Shown here: positions 24,101 to 33,800 of the stretch, one piece after another
Numbering within the stretch: the first letter of the stretch is position 1
Layout of the letters: the number at the start of each line of letters is the position of its first letter
Assembly (NCBI GenBank): GCA_016801845.1
Contig: CM028906.1
Coordinates: forward strand, 18,935,001-18,999,000
DNA from: Polydactylus sextarius
Lineage: Eukaryota > Chordata > Actinopteri > Polynemidae
DNA: 64,000 nucleotides
Direction: 5' to 3'
Program-made: the position numbers and the translations under genes
Notes under the pieces: generated by a model
Told to the model about the DNA's origin: nothing
Seen by the model: only the letters and a program-made list of their open reading frames with translations
Databases searched by the model: none

Positions 24101-24825
24101 TTTTTCCCAGACAGATATTATGTATACAGAAGCGTTTGGTTTCATCAGATCGAGTATGTCTGGATGTGTGTTGTGTGAATTGGTTAAAGACTCAGCAACT
24201 TTGAAATCTGAGCGAGAATCTGGCAACAATCAATGAGTTTTACTTTTACAAGGACAAAAGAAAGAAGAAACTTTATAAGAAAAGTCAGGAAAAGAGAACT
24301 CCACCACGTCTCTACACTGTTATTTGGAGGAATCAAGTTCATGCAGAAAAATAAAGTGTTGGGAATGAAAGAAAAAGAACCATTCTTGATTCTTGGCTTT
24401 GATTTATGTGCCTCTTAAGTTGTTATGTGCCTCGTCCTCTTCAGGTCATCACAAAGCTGGCAGGTATGGAGGAAGAGGACTTGATGTTCTCCACCAGAGA
24501 AGATCAACAGCAGCTGCTTCAGAAAGTGCTCGCTGCTTCAGACCTGGATGCTGAGGAGGAAGTGGTGGCGGGCGAGGTTGGCTCCAGACCTCAGGTGAGG
24601 ACTCTGCTTCAAACTGACTCAAACTCCGCTCTCGTTGAAAATATATTCTCACCTGTTTTTGTCTCTTTTCTGTTTCTTCATCAGTTCTCAAGGCGAACAG
24701 GCACCATGAGCTCCATGTCAGGTGCAGACGACACCGTCTACATGGAATATCAGAGTCGAGGCAGCAAAGCTTCAGCAGCTTCGCTTAAAAGCGTTCATCC
24801 ACTGTTCAAGCGTTTCAGAAAGTAG
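9157..24825 (+). CDS. ercc3: TFIIH core helicase subunit XPB, 15 exons
   Basis: XPB is the 3'-5' ATP-dependent DNA translocase of TFIIH. It opens promoters for RNA polymerase II and acts in nucleotide excision repair. Exons: 9157-9184, 9563-9768, 9845-10081, 10158-10207, 10290-10425, 10586-10756, 10872-11076, 11215-11529, 11626-11810, 12067-12269, 12350-12446, 23617-23734, 23845-23963, 24445-24594, 24685-24825. Their lengths sum to 2361 nt (786 aa plus stop); human is 782 aa. Landmarks: acidic N-terminus, damage-recognition-like domain, Walker A GAGKS about 345-349 across the exon 7/8 junction, DEVH about 443-446, TATLVRED with the RED motif about 474-476, and motif VI QRLGR about 640-644. 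The C-terminal PLFKRFRK matches vertebrate XPB. No break is seen in any exon. Intron 11 (12447-23616) is swollen by an antisense provirus; all other introns are under 500 bp. Confidence 0.97.
12536..13120 (-). repeat. Proviral 3' LTR (left copy)
   Basis: This aligns by eye with 23100-23509 over AATACCTG..GTGGAGTCAGA, AGAGTTATCTGA.ACAGAGTAAG, GTATCACGCCTTGCTGACTT and TTATGATCAAGCAAT. It is about 175 bp longer than its partner. The extra length is a 117-bp tandem duplication (units starting at 12583 and 12700) plus an inserted segment resembling ercc3 exon 8 (see findings). In the element's own orientation it is the 3' LTR. Confidence 0.8.
12583..12816 (+). repeat. Two tandem 117-bp units, each holding an ercc3 exon 8-like segment
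   Basis: Units start at CAATCAAGAGGAGGCAGTTG at 12583 and 12700. Segments at about 12621-12670 and 12738-12787 match exon 8 of ercc3 at about 11462-11513. The second copy differs over about 50 nt by two substitutions and one 3-nt deletion. The first copy shares that deletion and one of the substitutions and has further changes. Both are in the same orientation as the gene but carry no consensus donor, so they are unlikely to be spliced as exons. Confidence 0.8.
13273..13684 (-). pseudogene. Remnant of retroviral env, transmembrane subunit C-terminal part
   Basis: The minus-strand reading shows a membrane-proximal ectodomain, then a hydrophobic anchor (LLTFLAALLAILVTC) followed by a cysteine cluster and a short cytoplasmic tail. 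This is the arrangement of gammaretrovirus-like TM proteins. An in-frame stop lies just upstream of the longest open stretch, and the upstream half is separated by the L1 insertion. The fragment is non-functional. Confidence 0.7.
14480..15760 (-). pseudogene. L1 ORF2 reverse transcriptase region, fragmented
   Basis: Minus-strand fragments include KIISKILANRLGSIITSLI followed by DQVRFIRGRSFSDNIRRLID (15128-15310), the classic L1 RT block. The upstream piece at 15491-15745 contains ITIEEIKGVIKALPSSKA and PDGFTG. Near 14500-14640 DVERWATLNLSIAGKLNVLKMN is readable, matching the region downstream of the RT core. Stops, frameshifts and an inserted repeat at 15365-15484 break the frame. Confidence 0.75.
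15365..15484 (+). repeat. L2-like 3' tail inserted in the L1 RT region
   Basis: CTGTAAAGCACTATGAATTG and the following GTGCTATACAGATAAA resemble the shared 3' tail of L2-type LINEs and their SINEs. It ends in a decayed CTTGCC-type tandem tail, and a poly-C run lies just before it at about 15351-15361. It interrupts the L1 coding sequence and is therefore younger than the L1. Confidence 0.55.
16142..16630 (-). pseudogene. L1 ORF2 apurinic-type endonuclease domain, decayed
   Basis: The minus-strand reading begins LMRLTTWNVNGLGNPVKRKK and contains DVVFLQETY, the two N-terminal motifs of the LINE APE endonuclease. A later fragment (16142-16381) contains HAVVLGDFNLLIDPALD, the catalytic GDFN block. 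The two pieces are out of frame with each other. Confidence 0.82.
16870..18215 (-). pseudogene. L1 ORF1 (RNA-binding chaperone), interrupted
   Basis: Fragments in minus-strand order: a coiled-coil-like stretch (18047-18200, IYSALTKVSEGLDGLAEIH), an RRM-like piece with NNVCFVGFPEGKEGGDV (17850-17980), then RLETERAHRI and a C-terminal domain with FLKSLDQDAVLRAARNKG (16870-17235). This is the layout of L1 ORF1p. A DNA transposon at 17237-17856 splits it between the RRM-like and C-terminal parts. Confidence 0.75.
17237..17856. mobile_element. Non-autonomous DNA transposon with terminal inverted repeats, inside the L1
   Basis: The left end GCTGCGTTCCAGTTG (17237-) and the right end, reverse complement GCTGCATTCCATTTA (ending 17856), form imperfect inverted repeats of about 24 bp. 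The 620-bp interior has no transposase. L1 ORF1 coding sequence resumes immediately on both sides, which fixes the boundaries. No clear target-site duplication was recognised, so the superfamily is not assigned. Confidence 0.65.
18216..18803 (-). pseudogene. Remnant of retroviral env, surface subunit end and start of TM
   Basis: The minus-strand reading from 18803 is an open SU-like segment with cysteines and a potential N-glycosylation site (NITA). Around 18215-18270 the heptad and immunosuppressive-like region of a gammaretrovirus-type TM is recognisable (SWQNRMALDMLL). It stops abruptly where L1 sequence begins. It is broken and non-functional. Confidence 0.65.
19293..19559 (-). pseudogene. 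Retroviral integrase, C-terminal fragment
   Basis: The minus-strand reading contains NTKGLTPFEIMYGRRF, the conserved segment after the integrase catalytic core of gamma-like retroviruses, then a basic tail. It is separated from the core by the inserted repeat at 19563-20180. Confidence 0.72.
19563..20180 (+). repeat. GGGCCCGAGCA-type teleost repeat inserted in integrase
   Basis: It begins TTAGGGCCCGGTGTGCAAGG with CCTATTGCTTTTGAAAGGAT, followed within 60 bp by a second start TTAGGGCCCGAGCACAGTG. A related copy lies at 22127. Integrase-like sequence flanks it on both sides. Family identity is uncertain. Confidence 0.5.
20185..20720 (-). pseudogene. Retroviral integrase catalytic core, decayed
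   Basis: Too broken to appear as one ORF. On the minus strand the readable pieces include IYSDNGTHFVNDVI and CAYHPQSTGLVERHNG, which carry the second Asp and the Glu of the D,D-35-E integrase triad. Multiple stops occur upstream. Confidence 0.75.
20793..21215 (-). pseudogene. Retroviral aspartic protease remnant
   Basis: The minus-strand ORF contains FLCDTGATRTIM, the catalytic D-T-G-A motif, and later NLLGRDGLTAL, the conserved LLGRD flap-side block of retroviral proteases. It runs into integrase-like sequence without an RT domain, indicating an internal deletion of pol. Confidence 0.75.
21385..21843 (-). pseudogene. Retroviral gag-like remnant
   Basis: A 152-codon minus-strand ORF lies directly upstream of the protease in proviral order. 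It has the basic, helical character and an RFRGLLERIEKKIQ-like C-terminal stretch compatible with gag, but no zinc knuckle. Assignment rests mainly on position. Confidence 0.45.
22127..22700 (+). repeat. Second GGGCCCGAGCA-type repeat, in the provirus leader/gag region
   Basis: It begins TTAGGGCCCGAGCATGGTGT with GCGAGGACCCTATTACTTTT, closely resembling the start at 19563 and in the same orientation. The right boundary is only approximate. The interior has no transposase-like ORF. Confidence 0.45.
23100..23509 (-). repeat. Proviral 5' LTR (right copy)
   Basis: This is the partner of 12536-13120 and about 410 bp long. It lacks the ercc3-like segment and the 117-bp tandem duplication. It abuts TATTTG at 23510-23515. 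In the element's orientation this is the 5' LTR. Confidence 0.8.
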
Positions 24826-25581
24826 CTCCTCTGACTCAGACTCAATGTTGAGGCGAAGCAGCAGGTTCACATCGTCCAGCTGGTCTGGAGAAAAGAGCAG
24901 CAAGCAAACGAAACCTGACACTGAATATTATCATGTGGTAATGATGATATACTGTTGGCTCCTTTGGCTTGGTAGCTGGTATGACTGGTACATCTGGTAA
25001 ACATGCAGCAGACAATGCCTGAGAGGTTCCAACTCCAACTTCCTCAAACACCGACACGCTGCTCTGAAGCAAAACTATGTTATGACATTCAGGCTAAATG
25101 ATACAACACTTCAAAACTTTGAGTCGCTGTTTGTGATAAGTCTCAACCACAATTGTCTGTATATTTGCAGGATGACAGTAGATGGTAGGTTATATGAGTG
25201 TTAAGGACATGAATGTTTGCTCCTTAAGTAACTAAAGATCAGCACAAAAGTGAGTTGGAATGTGTGTCTCATCTACTGTCAGTTGCTACACTGAGTTTAT
25301 CTGTGAATGAAAACCAATTTTTAGTGGACTTTTGTCAGCACAGCTTTTTGTAAATGTGGCTATGTTTTACACATTAAAACACAAATGTAACACATAATCT
25401 GTAGATTGTGTGGACTGAGAGAATTTTTCCTTCTTTATGAATGTGTGCTGAATGTGTTTTGTAAAAGAAAAAAGATGATTTTTTTCAATTGGTTGAGCTC
25501 TTGAATAACTAAAAGGTCACAGAGACACTAACAAAATATGTAAATACCATAGCTTGTTATGTTGCACATTACGAAAACATA
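24826..25581 (+). other. ercc3 3' UTR
   Basis: Non-coding sequence follows the ercc3 stop. An ATTAAA hexamer at 25373-25378 is the best poly(A) signal before the palindromic element at 25582; no AATAAA is seen in this stretch. Confidence 0.5.
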
Positions 25582-26251
25582 TTGCTGCCACACCGAGGAA
25601 AAAAAGTCTCAGTATCACGTAATTACGTGAAAAGTTTATTGTTATAACAATATCTTTTTCACGTTACAACGTTGTAATTAATTTCGCATTATGACGTGAA
25701 ATTATCACATTATAATGTGATAAGATAGTTTCATGTTATAACGGGAAAAGAAATTATCACGTTATTTCGTGATAAGTGTTTTCACATTATAATGTGATAA
25801 GATAAGATTCACTCATTCTCCGCTTCTCCCACTGTGAACTGGCATGTGTTGTGCCATCGAGCCATCTTGCCCCACTCTTGAGTGAATCTTAAATTGAAAT
25901 GACATAAAACCACACTTTCATGTGTGGTTATATATGAAATTATCACGTTATAATGTGAAAACATCTTATCACGAAATAACGTGACAATTTGTTTTCACGT
26001 TATAACGTGAAACTATCTTATCACGTTAAAACGTGATCATTTCACGTTATAATCTGAAATTATGGCCGAGTTGATCAGGTGAACTTTGGACACTTTTAAA
26101 ACTTGCTTTCAAATTCTGGATGCTTCTTCCTTCAATCACCTTTGTCCTTTGTTCTTGTAATTTCACATTATAACGTGAAAAAGATATTGTTATAACTTTT
26201 CATGTAATTACATGATACTGAGCCACTTTTTTTTTCTCAGTGTGGCAGCAA
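25582..26251. mobile_element. Palindrome-rich foldback (MITE-like) element with TA target duplication
   Basis: The ends TTGCTGCCACACCGAGGAAA and (reverse complement) TTGCTGCCACACTGAGAAAA form long inverted repeats that continue through AGTATCA.GTAATTACGTGAA. TA flanks each side (25580-25581 and 26252-26253), as in Tc1/mariner-type insertion. Inside, short palindromes of the type CACGTTATAACGTG or TTATCACATTATAATGTGAT recur about ten times on both halves around a roughly 130-bp unique core (25800-25930). There is no transposase. Confidence 0.75.
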
Positions 26252-26253
26252 TA

Positions 26254-27865
26254 CTCTTCCGTAGGACATATGACATTCAGGATACTGAAATAAATATTAT
26301 CCTTTAAGAAATTAACATTCATTATTCAAATGTGTGTGAAAAAGAGCCAAACGAGGAGTAAAACGTCAGAAAACCCATTAATAACTGTTAATTCCGTCAG
26401 TATATAACAACAATCTCCACTAGCTTCATATCACATTTGTTTTTCCCTTTTTTCCACCAATTTATTTTCATTTATTTGAGTAAAGAAAACATTATTGTCC
26501 ACAAGATGTTTGTTCCCTTGAAATTGAAAGCTGGAACCTTTTTTTCTGGACTTGGCATGAACAAAAGCAGTTGGATGGGTTTTGTGTATTTGTGTATTGA
26601 GAGTGAGTGAGAGAAGGTTTAGGTTTGGAGGGGGGGAGGGGCTTCTTCTTCTTCTTCTTGGTGACTTGAATATATTCCAAAAAAAAAAACAAAACACGTG
26701 AAGCCTGGTTGCCTCATGTAAGCTGCCAGAAGGGTGAGTGTGGGAAAATACTTGGCCAATGTTAATTCGCTAGAGCTGCTTCCCTCCTGAAGCAACCGCT
26801 GTGACGGCGGTCCAAGAGCTTCAACACATGTTTTGTCTCCTCTGGGAGGTTTTAAGCTTATTGGCTGGGCAGTAAATAAAAGTAATGAGGTAAATTTTAA
26901 TTCATTTAGGTGGAGATAAAGATTAGACAAAGTAAATGTTTCATAACTTTTTAGCAACAAGACAAGTAAGAAAGATCTTGATTTTTAGTAGTGATTTAAT
27001 TTCTTGCAGAAGTAATAAATACAGATGTAAATTAAAAATAAAAAAAGACAAGCTTTAGCTTCTCCACTGTCAGGTCTGTTCAGGTTTAGAAGATGAACAT
27101 CAACCCTAAAGACAAACAGTCTGACAGAAAACTTTGGAACAAGTTTTGAAAGTTTAAAGAGAAATAAATAACACTTATGTAACATGTTTTACAATCTATC
27201 TGCACATATTATATATACGTGTGTGTGTGTATTATTAATACACGTGTGTATGTGTGTGTATTATTTATACACGTGTGTATGTGTGTGTTAGACACACACA
27301 GTTAAACATAAAAGCAGCGAGTTCCTGCGTTTGTCTGTAAACAGTTGATGAACTGTGTATTTACATGAGGCTGTGGGAGGATTTTTTTTAAATCTTTGTT
27401 TATGATGCAAACATGAAATTTGGTTTCACTTGACGTTAATCACGTTGGCGTCCCTTTAGTGTGTATGTGTCTAAGCGTGGGCTGATTGCTGTGATATAAC
27501 TGTAGCACTTGCACGTTGAAGCGCGCTCGGTTTCCAAAGAAAGAAGGAACAGCTCTTTTTTTATTGGAAACGCCCATATCCGAATAGAGACATCCCTCCC
27601 TTCTCTTGGAGTGAACATCCAATCCTGTTCCACTTCTGAGGTTTCATGAGCAAGTAAGTATTTAAATGCAAAACGTCCCTCATCTAACATAACCATTCCA
27701 CACAGGAAGGACTGGTTCTGCACGTGCGAGGCGCATTCATTTTGCATTTGTGAACTCAGCGCTCTAAAAACTTTGCACAAAAAAAGAAAAAGGAAAGAGA
27801 GAGAAAGAGACTCTATCACATTTGTTTTTTTCTTTCTTGCTGAATTACAGCGAAATTTCCACACA
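26254..27865. other. Intergenic between ercc3 and cyp27c1
   Basis: No gene is seen. It contains a (CTT)n tract near 26643-26660 and interspersed TG/CA-rich tracts at 27217-27300. The last few hundred bases should contain the cyp27c1 promoter and 5' UTR, with a purine-rich stretch just upstream of the start. The small ORFs here have no family resemblance. Confidence 0.4.
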
Positions 27866-30800
27866 ATGGCATTCCTGAATCATTTTGCAGCAACTCACTG
27901 GAGGAACTTCCAGGGCGAGCGGCTGAACAAGCAGCTGGTTTTCATTTTACGCGCCTTGCACAAGTCAGCAGCCAGCGAGGCATTAGGGATCAGAGAGGAG
28001 GCCTTGCCTCAAACATTGATGACAAATGTCGGCGACAAGACGAGAGTGAAGAGTCTGAAGGAGATGCCAGGACCCAGCACCATCTCCAACCTGGTCGAGT
28101 TCTTCTGGAAAGACGGGTTCAGCAGAATCCATGAGATCCAGGTAACTATGCACGCGTGCGCCTCTTAACACTTAGTTTCATTGTGTTTTAAAGTTTTATC
28201 TGCGTTTTTTTTTTTCTGCCAAATGGCAAATATCCCGTGTTTTCCCTGCATCTGCCAAGTTTACCACCTATGCGTAAAATGGCACAAGGTGTGACGTAAA
28301 AGCGCTCCAGACAGAGGAAACACATTATCCTTTCATATTGATGAAACACGTTATCCTGTTATAAAACACGTTGGCACCTTGATAAAATGATGAAAGTGGA
28401 TAAAGGGAAAATGAACAAAGTGTCAATCAACGTAACTAAACACGACTAATGTTATTTTATAAGAAATAACATCGTCGTTTTCTATTATCTGCTTCTGTTG
28501 GAACGTGACACAAACTGATTATCACACCCTTCTAATCATAATTATTATTATTTCTTATAATGTATCATGACACATCTTTTGTTTCCCAGTTGTAGTCGTT
28601 CTTTTTTAAATATAATTTTCAAGCTATAATACTGTCATGTCAAAATAGAAAACACTTTTAATTATTAAATCAGTTTCACAAACCGTTTATCATTGGATAG
28701 TTGCTTATTAATACATTTTATATTAAATATCCATAGAAATCTTGATAGGATAAAAGTAGATTTACTGATTTATTTCATAAACAGCATCTGCCATGTTCAT
28801 TTAATTTGAGACATTATATTCCAAATAAATAATTTAACTGGTGCTGGTTTAATTTTTTTTTAGATCAGTAAAACTAAGGCAACTCTGTTTTGAGTTGGCA
28901 GGTAAATTAAGGTTCAAATAAAGTCTTTGTTACAGACCAGTTCTCCTGCAGAGATTATAAAACTGGCTGCTGAAAAGCGATTTATAGATATCGTGTCAGT
29001 CACATTGACTCGCTTAAATCGGATTATGATTCAAGTAATTATTCCAAGATTTGTAATAAGTTAATAATTCCAGGATTTATTTTTAATCACATTTTTTTTC
29101 TTGGAATAATTACGCCAGCATCAGAGATAAATCGCATTTCTAAATATCTTTTGTCAACCATGGATTAAAAAATTAGGTGTTGTTGTTTCTGATATATAGA
29201 TGGAGCACAGAAAGAAATATGGAAAAATTTTCAAGTCCCGTTTCGGACCCCAGCTGGTCGTCTCCATTGCTGACCGAGACATGGTGGCTCAGGTGCTAAG
29301 GGCCGAGGGCGTCGCCCCTCAGAGGGCCAACATGGAGTCATGGAAGGAGTACAGAGACATGAGAGGTCGATCCACCGGCCTTATCTCAGCGTGAGTCTCA
29401 ACGCTTCATCTTGTGTTGATTGTAGAATGAATCAGCACAAAACTTCACCATCACTGCTTCTGCCATCTTTTCTCCCGTGTTCTGTTTTCCAGAGAGGGGG
29501 AGAAGTGGCTCAAGATGCGCAGCGTCCTAAGGCAGCTCATCATGCGTCCCTCTGATGTCGCAGTTTACTCTGACGATGTGAACAAAGTGGTCGATGATCT
29601 GATTGACAGAGTTTGCATCCTGCGTAGTCAGCAGCCCGACGGAGCAACGGTCCTCAACATGAATGACCTCTTCTTTAAATACGCCATGGAAGGTCGGAGA
29701 GATTCATTTATAGTGGAGAAATAAGTGATAGGTGAGGAATCTTTGCTCAATCTTTCCATCATCTTTCCATCCATGTTTCTACAGGTGTGGCAGCCATTAT
29801 GTATGAGTGCCGACTTGGCTGTTTGGAAAATGAGATTCCTCAGGAAACACAAGACTACATCGGCGCGCTGCATCTGATGTTCAGTTCATTTAAGACGACC
29901 ATGTACGCTGGAGCAATCCCCAAGTGGCTGCGACCAATCATCCCCAAACCCTGGGAGGAATTCTGTTTCTCCTGGGATGGACTCTTCAAATTCAGTAAGT
30001 GTTTTTTTTTTTATAAATTTTGACCTCCAGTGTCTTCATATCAAAGTATTTCAATCATTCAACAGTGCTTGTGCAAATTGGAAGACGTTCAAAAGACAGA
30101 TTAATACTCCTTAGGTCACTGCATGCCATCTGAATTTTCAGACCAGACAAAATTTTATCATAAATTATCACACAGCTGTTGTGTAATATTGCTGCCATGT
30201 TCCTATTTGGTGACAAAATGTCTTTAAATGAATTTAAAAAGGCATATAAAGTGTCTTTTGAATTATTTAAAACCTGAATTTCATTAAATCTGATGCCAAA
30301 TTGTGGTTTTAAACTAACTATTGTGTGTGAAATTGGTGTAATGGCCTGATATGGCTAAAAAATAGCCTTAAATGAAGTTTTAAAAGCATATTAAGTATCT
30401 TTTGTGTTATTTGAAAAACAATATCTGGCCTAAAGTTTCATCTGTACTAAAGCTTTCCTTGCATCTAATGATCTGATGCCAAATTGTGGTTTTAATTTTT
30501 GGTTTTCACAGTGACAGATAAACTCAACTTCATTTGTAAAATTGCAATTCCCTTTCTTATGATAAAAATATCTTTGATTAAGTTTTAAAGACATATAAGG
30601 TATTATTTGTATTTTATATTTTTTATTTTTATTTAAGGTTCATTTGTTTTTGTGTGTACAGGATCATTTCTAAAGTTTGATGAGTTAACGCCCAAATCAT
30701 GGTTTTAAAACCATTGCATCTCTCAGTGTATAAATATGTGAGGTAATTCTTTGTCTCCTTTGTTCCTTTTCACCTACAAACATTGAAGCTGAGGTCTGGT

Positions 30801-33800
30801 TAAGAACATGCTAACTTTTTCTTTTTGAATAAATGGGCTGGCATCAATAGAAAGGAATGTTGATTTGCATATAAATCTGTGCTGCCGTACTGAGAGAGTG
30901 TGGGAGTCAGGGTTCCTCTGTTACATAACCTGGTCCTTCTCCCCTTTCCTTTCCTCTCCTTACTACACCTCCCACCACTTCTCCATTCATACCTCTCTCT
31001 CCCTCCGTCTCTGTCTAATCCTAGGTGCTATTCACATCGACAAGAGGCTCGCAGACATCAAAGCCCAGCTGGATCGGGGTGAGGAGGTGAAGGGGGGGAT
31101 GCTCACACACATGCTCACCACCAGAGAGATGAACATAGAGGAGATCTACGCCAACGTGACAGAGATGCTGCTAGCCGGAGTTGACACGGTGTGTATGTGT
31201 GTGTTTACACAGATGTGTTAAAGAAAACGTGCAGACGGGAGGAGCTGAGAAGGAGGCAGTGAGGAGTCACATGTGTGTATGTCTTTGTGTGTGTGTTGGA
31301 GGCAGCGTTGGATTTCCAGGGTTGGATTTCTGGCGCCACATCCGAGCCTTGTAACTGTGCCAGCGTCAGGTCAGAGCGGTGAATCATGGGGGTTACAAAG
31401 TCTCCCACTGACAAACTTGTTCTCAGTCATATTTAGTTTCTCATCATTTGTCTTCGCTTGTTAGATCGACACAGGGGAGCTTTTGTCTTTTATGGGACAG
31501 TCGTGTCGTGTGTTTGCATGTTTTAATGTCACCGAAGAACTGTTTTGGGAGGGAGGAGGGGATTTAATTTAACTTTTAATTTGCAGATTAAAGAAACAGC
31601 CTGTAAGTAAGCAGTGATATGACACATACAACAACTACACCGAGTCAGATTTTCACACAAGACAAACATAAAGAGGTCACAAACATATTTGAAATTAAAT
31701 TGACCTGATAAAACACAATAACCCAGTTTTTGGAGGGTGTGTGTGTGCGTGCGTGCGTTTGAATTCATGTGCATGTGTGCTACATGCACATGTGCACAAT
31801 TACTTCTTAATTTGTTTGGGGTCCTGTCAGATTAATCAGAGTGTTTTCTGCTGAGCTTAGGGGCCGCGGATAAAAGGGTGTGTGTGTGTTTTTGTTGAAC
31901 TTGTTGCAACGGCCACGTCCTGGCGGGGGGTGGATTCAGCTGAGACATTACCTGACCCCTCACTGCATTTGACAAAACTCAGCACACACAAGAGCTGTCA
32001 AGACACGTTAGCCACAGCCAGAGTTATACCACAGAGTGGGCAGAGGTGAGATGAGGGGGGAGGATAAAGAGATGGGGAGGATCTGAAGGTAGAAGGGGAC
32101 GCTGTTGGGGGAGAAAAGCAAAGTGTGGGGAATTGGCGTCATGAGGAGGAGGACAAAAAGAGTTGGCTGTACGATGGATGTTAGAGAAAATAAGATGAGA
32201 TGCAGGAGGGGGGTCTGAGGCTTTGTCTGAGGTGTTGCCAGCGTCTGTGCCAGCTGGGTTTGATTAGTAGTTAGTTTGGTAGCGAGTTGTGAGAGAGGGA
32301 GAGGAGAATCTGAGGAAGAGTAAACCAAGATGAAGAGGAGCAACATGGAGGGTGCTACAGTGAGAAAGAGAGGGGTATAGACGGTTCCATTTTGATCATT
32401 AGTCAGTCCAGTGGGAAACTCTGACCTCAGACTGCCCTCTGGGGTCTATTAAGCCTGACATTTGTCCAAACAAGGCTCTCCTCTGATTCCATATGTGGCA
32501 TGTAATGTTCAGGCACAAAGATAAACATGATGGCAGGAAATAAGAAAATAAGATACAGGAAAATTGACACCGATTTTCATATCGCTTCCTTGTACGCCCA
32601 CTGAAATGAAAATGTCAGCAACGTGAGTCAGAAAAAAGGACGAGTTGAGACAGCTGTGAACAGGGAGATAATGGGAACGAGTAGGTGGTTGGTTTTTATA
32701 AAGGAACAAGGAAACGGCAGTGATAGCGATGGAAAGCACGAGATGTGTGGGAAGTTTAAGCAGAGAGGCAGTGAGATGGAGCAGTGACGTATGTAAGGCA
32801 TAAAAAACAGTCTGATCTCTGTTAGTTACTAATTAATTAGGATTATTTTTGTATCTTCTTTTCGTTTCATATAATACTGTTAAGTGTGACACAACTGAGT
32901 GCTTTTAATCAAGGTACAAATAGATGAGTGAGAGTTATGTAAGACGAGGGATAAAAGGCTGAGATTGCAGCTGCAGGAAACAACTTCTGCTGTCTGCTTA
33001 GCACGTGGAATTAGACCCCTCTCCCTTTAAAGACCCTCACTGTTTCCCAACCCTTATGTAACATCACAGAAAAACTCCTGTATCAGCTTCAACTGCAGGA
33101 AAAAAACGGTTGCAAAACATGAAGAAGATAGACAAGATCACTGCAGCAACGACACTAATGTACCACATCAAATGCAATGTAAACGACAGATTTATAAAAA
33201 AATAGGTTATTCTATCTTCCCAGACATCGTTCACGCTTTCATGGGCCACCTACCTGTTGGCACGTTACCCTCACATTCAGCAACAAATCTTCACAGAAGT
33301 GACAAAAACTCTGGGACCTGGAGGAGTCGCCACCGCTGACGACATCCCTCGTCTTCCTCTGATCAGAGGACTCGTCAAAGAGACTCTCAGGTACAGACAA
33401 CGTCAATTTAAAAAAAAAAAAAAATTAAAACTGTTTTCTGTCTCTAACTCTGTCTGCTAACAGTCTGCTCTGCCTTTGTGCACTCAAAAGTATCTTTAAT
33501 CTGTTCATTATCTGTATCTGTGTGTGGCTCTCACATTCTCTTACAATTAAACTTTGTGGGAAGATCAATGTATATTGTTGTTGAATAGCAGTCTTTGTGT
33601 ACCCCTCCCTGGGAGCAGGCTTTTTCCAGTTCTCCCAGGCAACGGGAGGATTACCCAGGATGACATGGTGGTGGGCGGTTACTTCATCCCCAAAGGGGTA
33701 AGACTGTTATAGAGTCAAATCAATGCAAGTCTTTGGGAGTTTGCATGTGTTGAAGAAAAAGTGTTGGCCAAAAAACATGGTGGAACCAGATGTAACATGA

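Noticed and set aside
26431..26960. Overlapping minus-strand ORFs rich in Lys/Pro
   Set aside because: Depend on GAA/CTT and G-run simple sequence; no homology recognised and no splice context.
32008..32346. Minus-strand Pro/Leu/Thr-rich 112-codon ORF
   Set aside because: Complement of a purine-rich low-complexity stretch in cyp27c1 intron 5; no domain.
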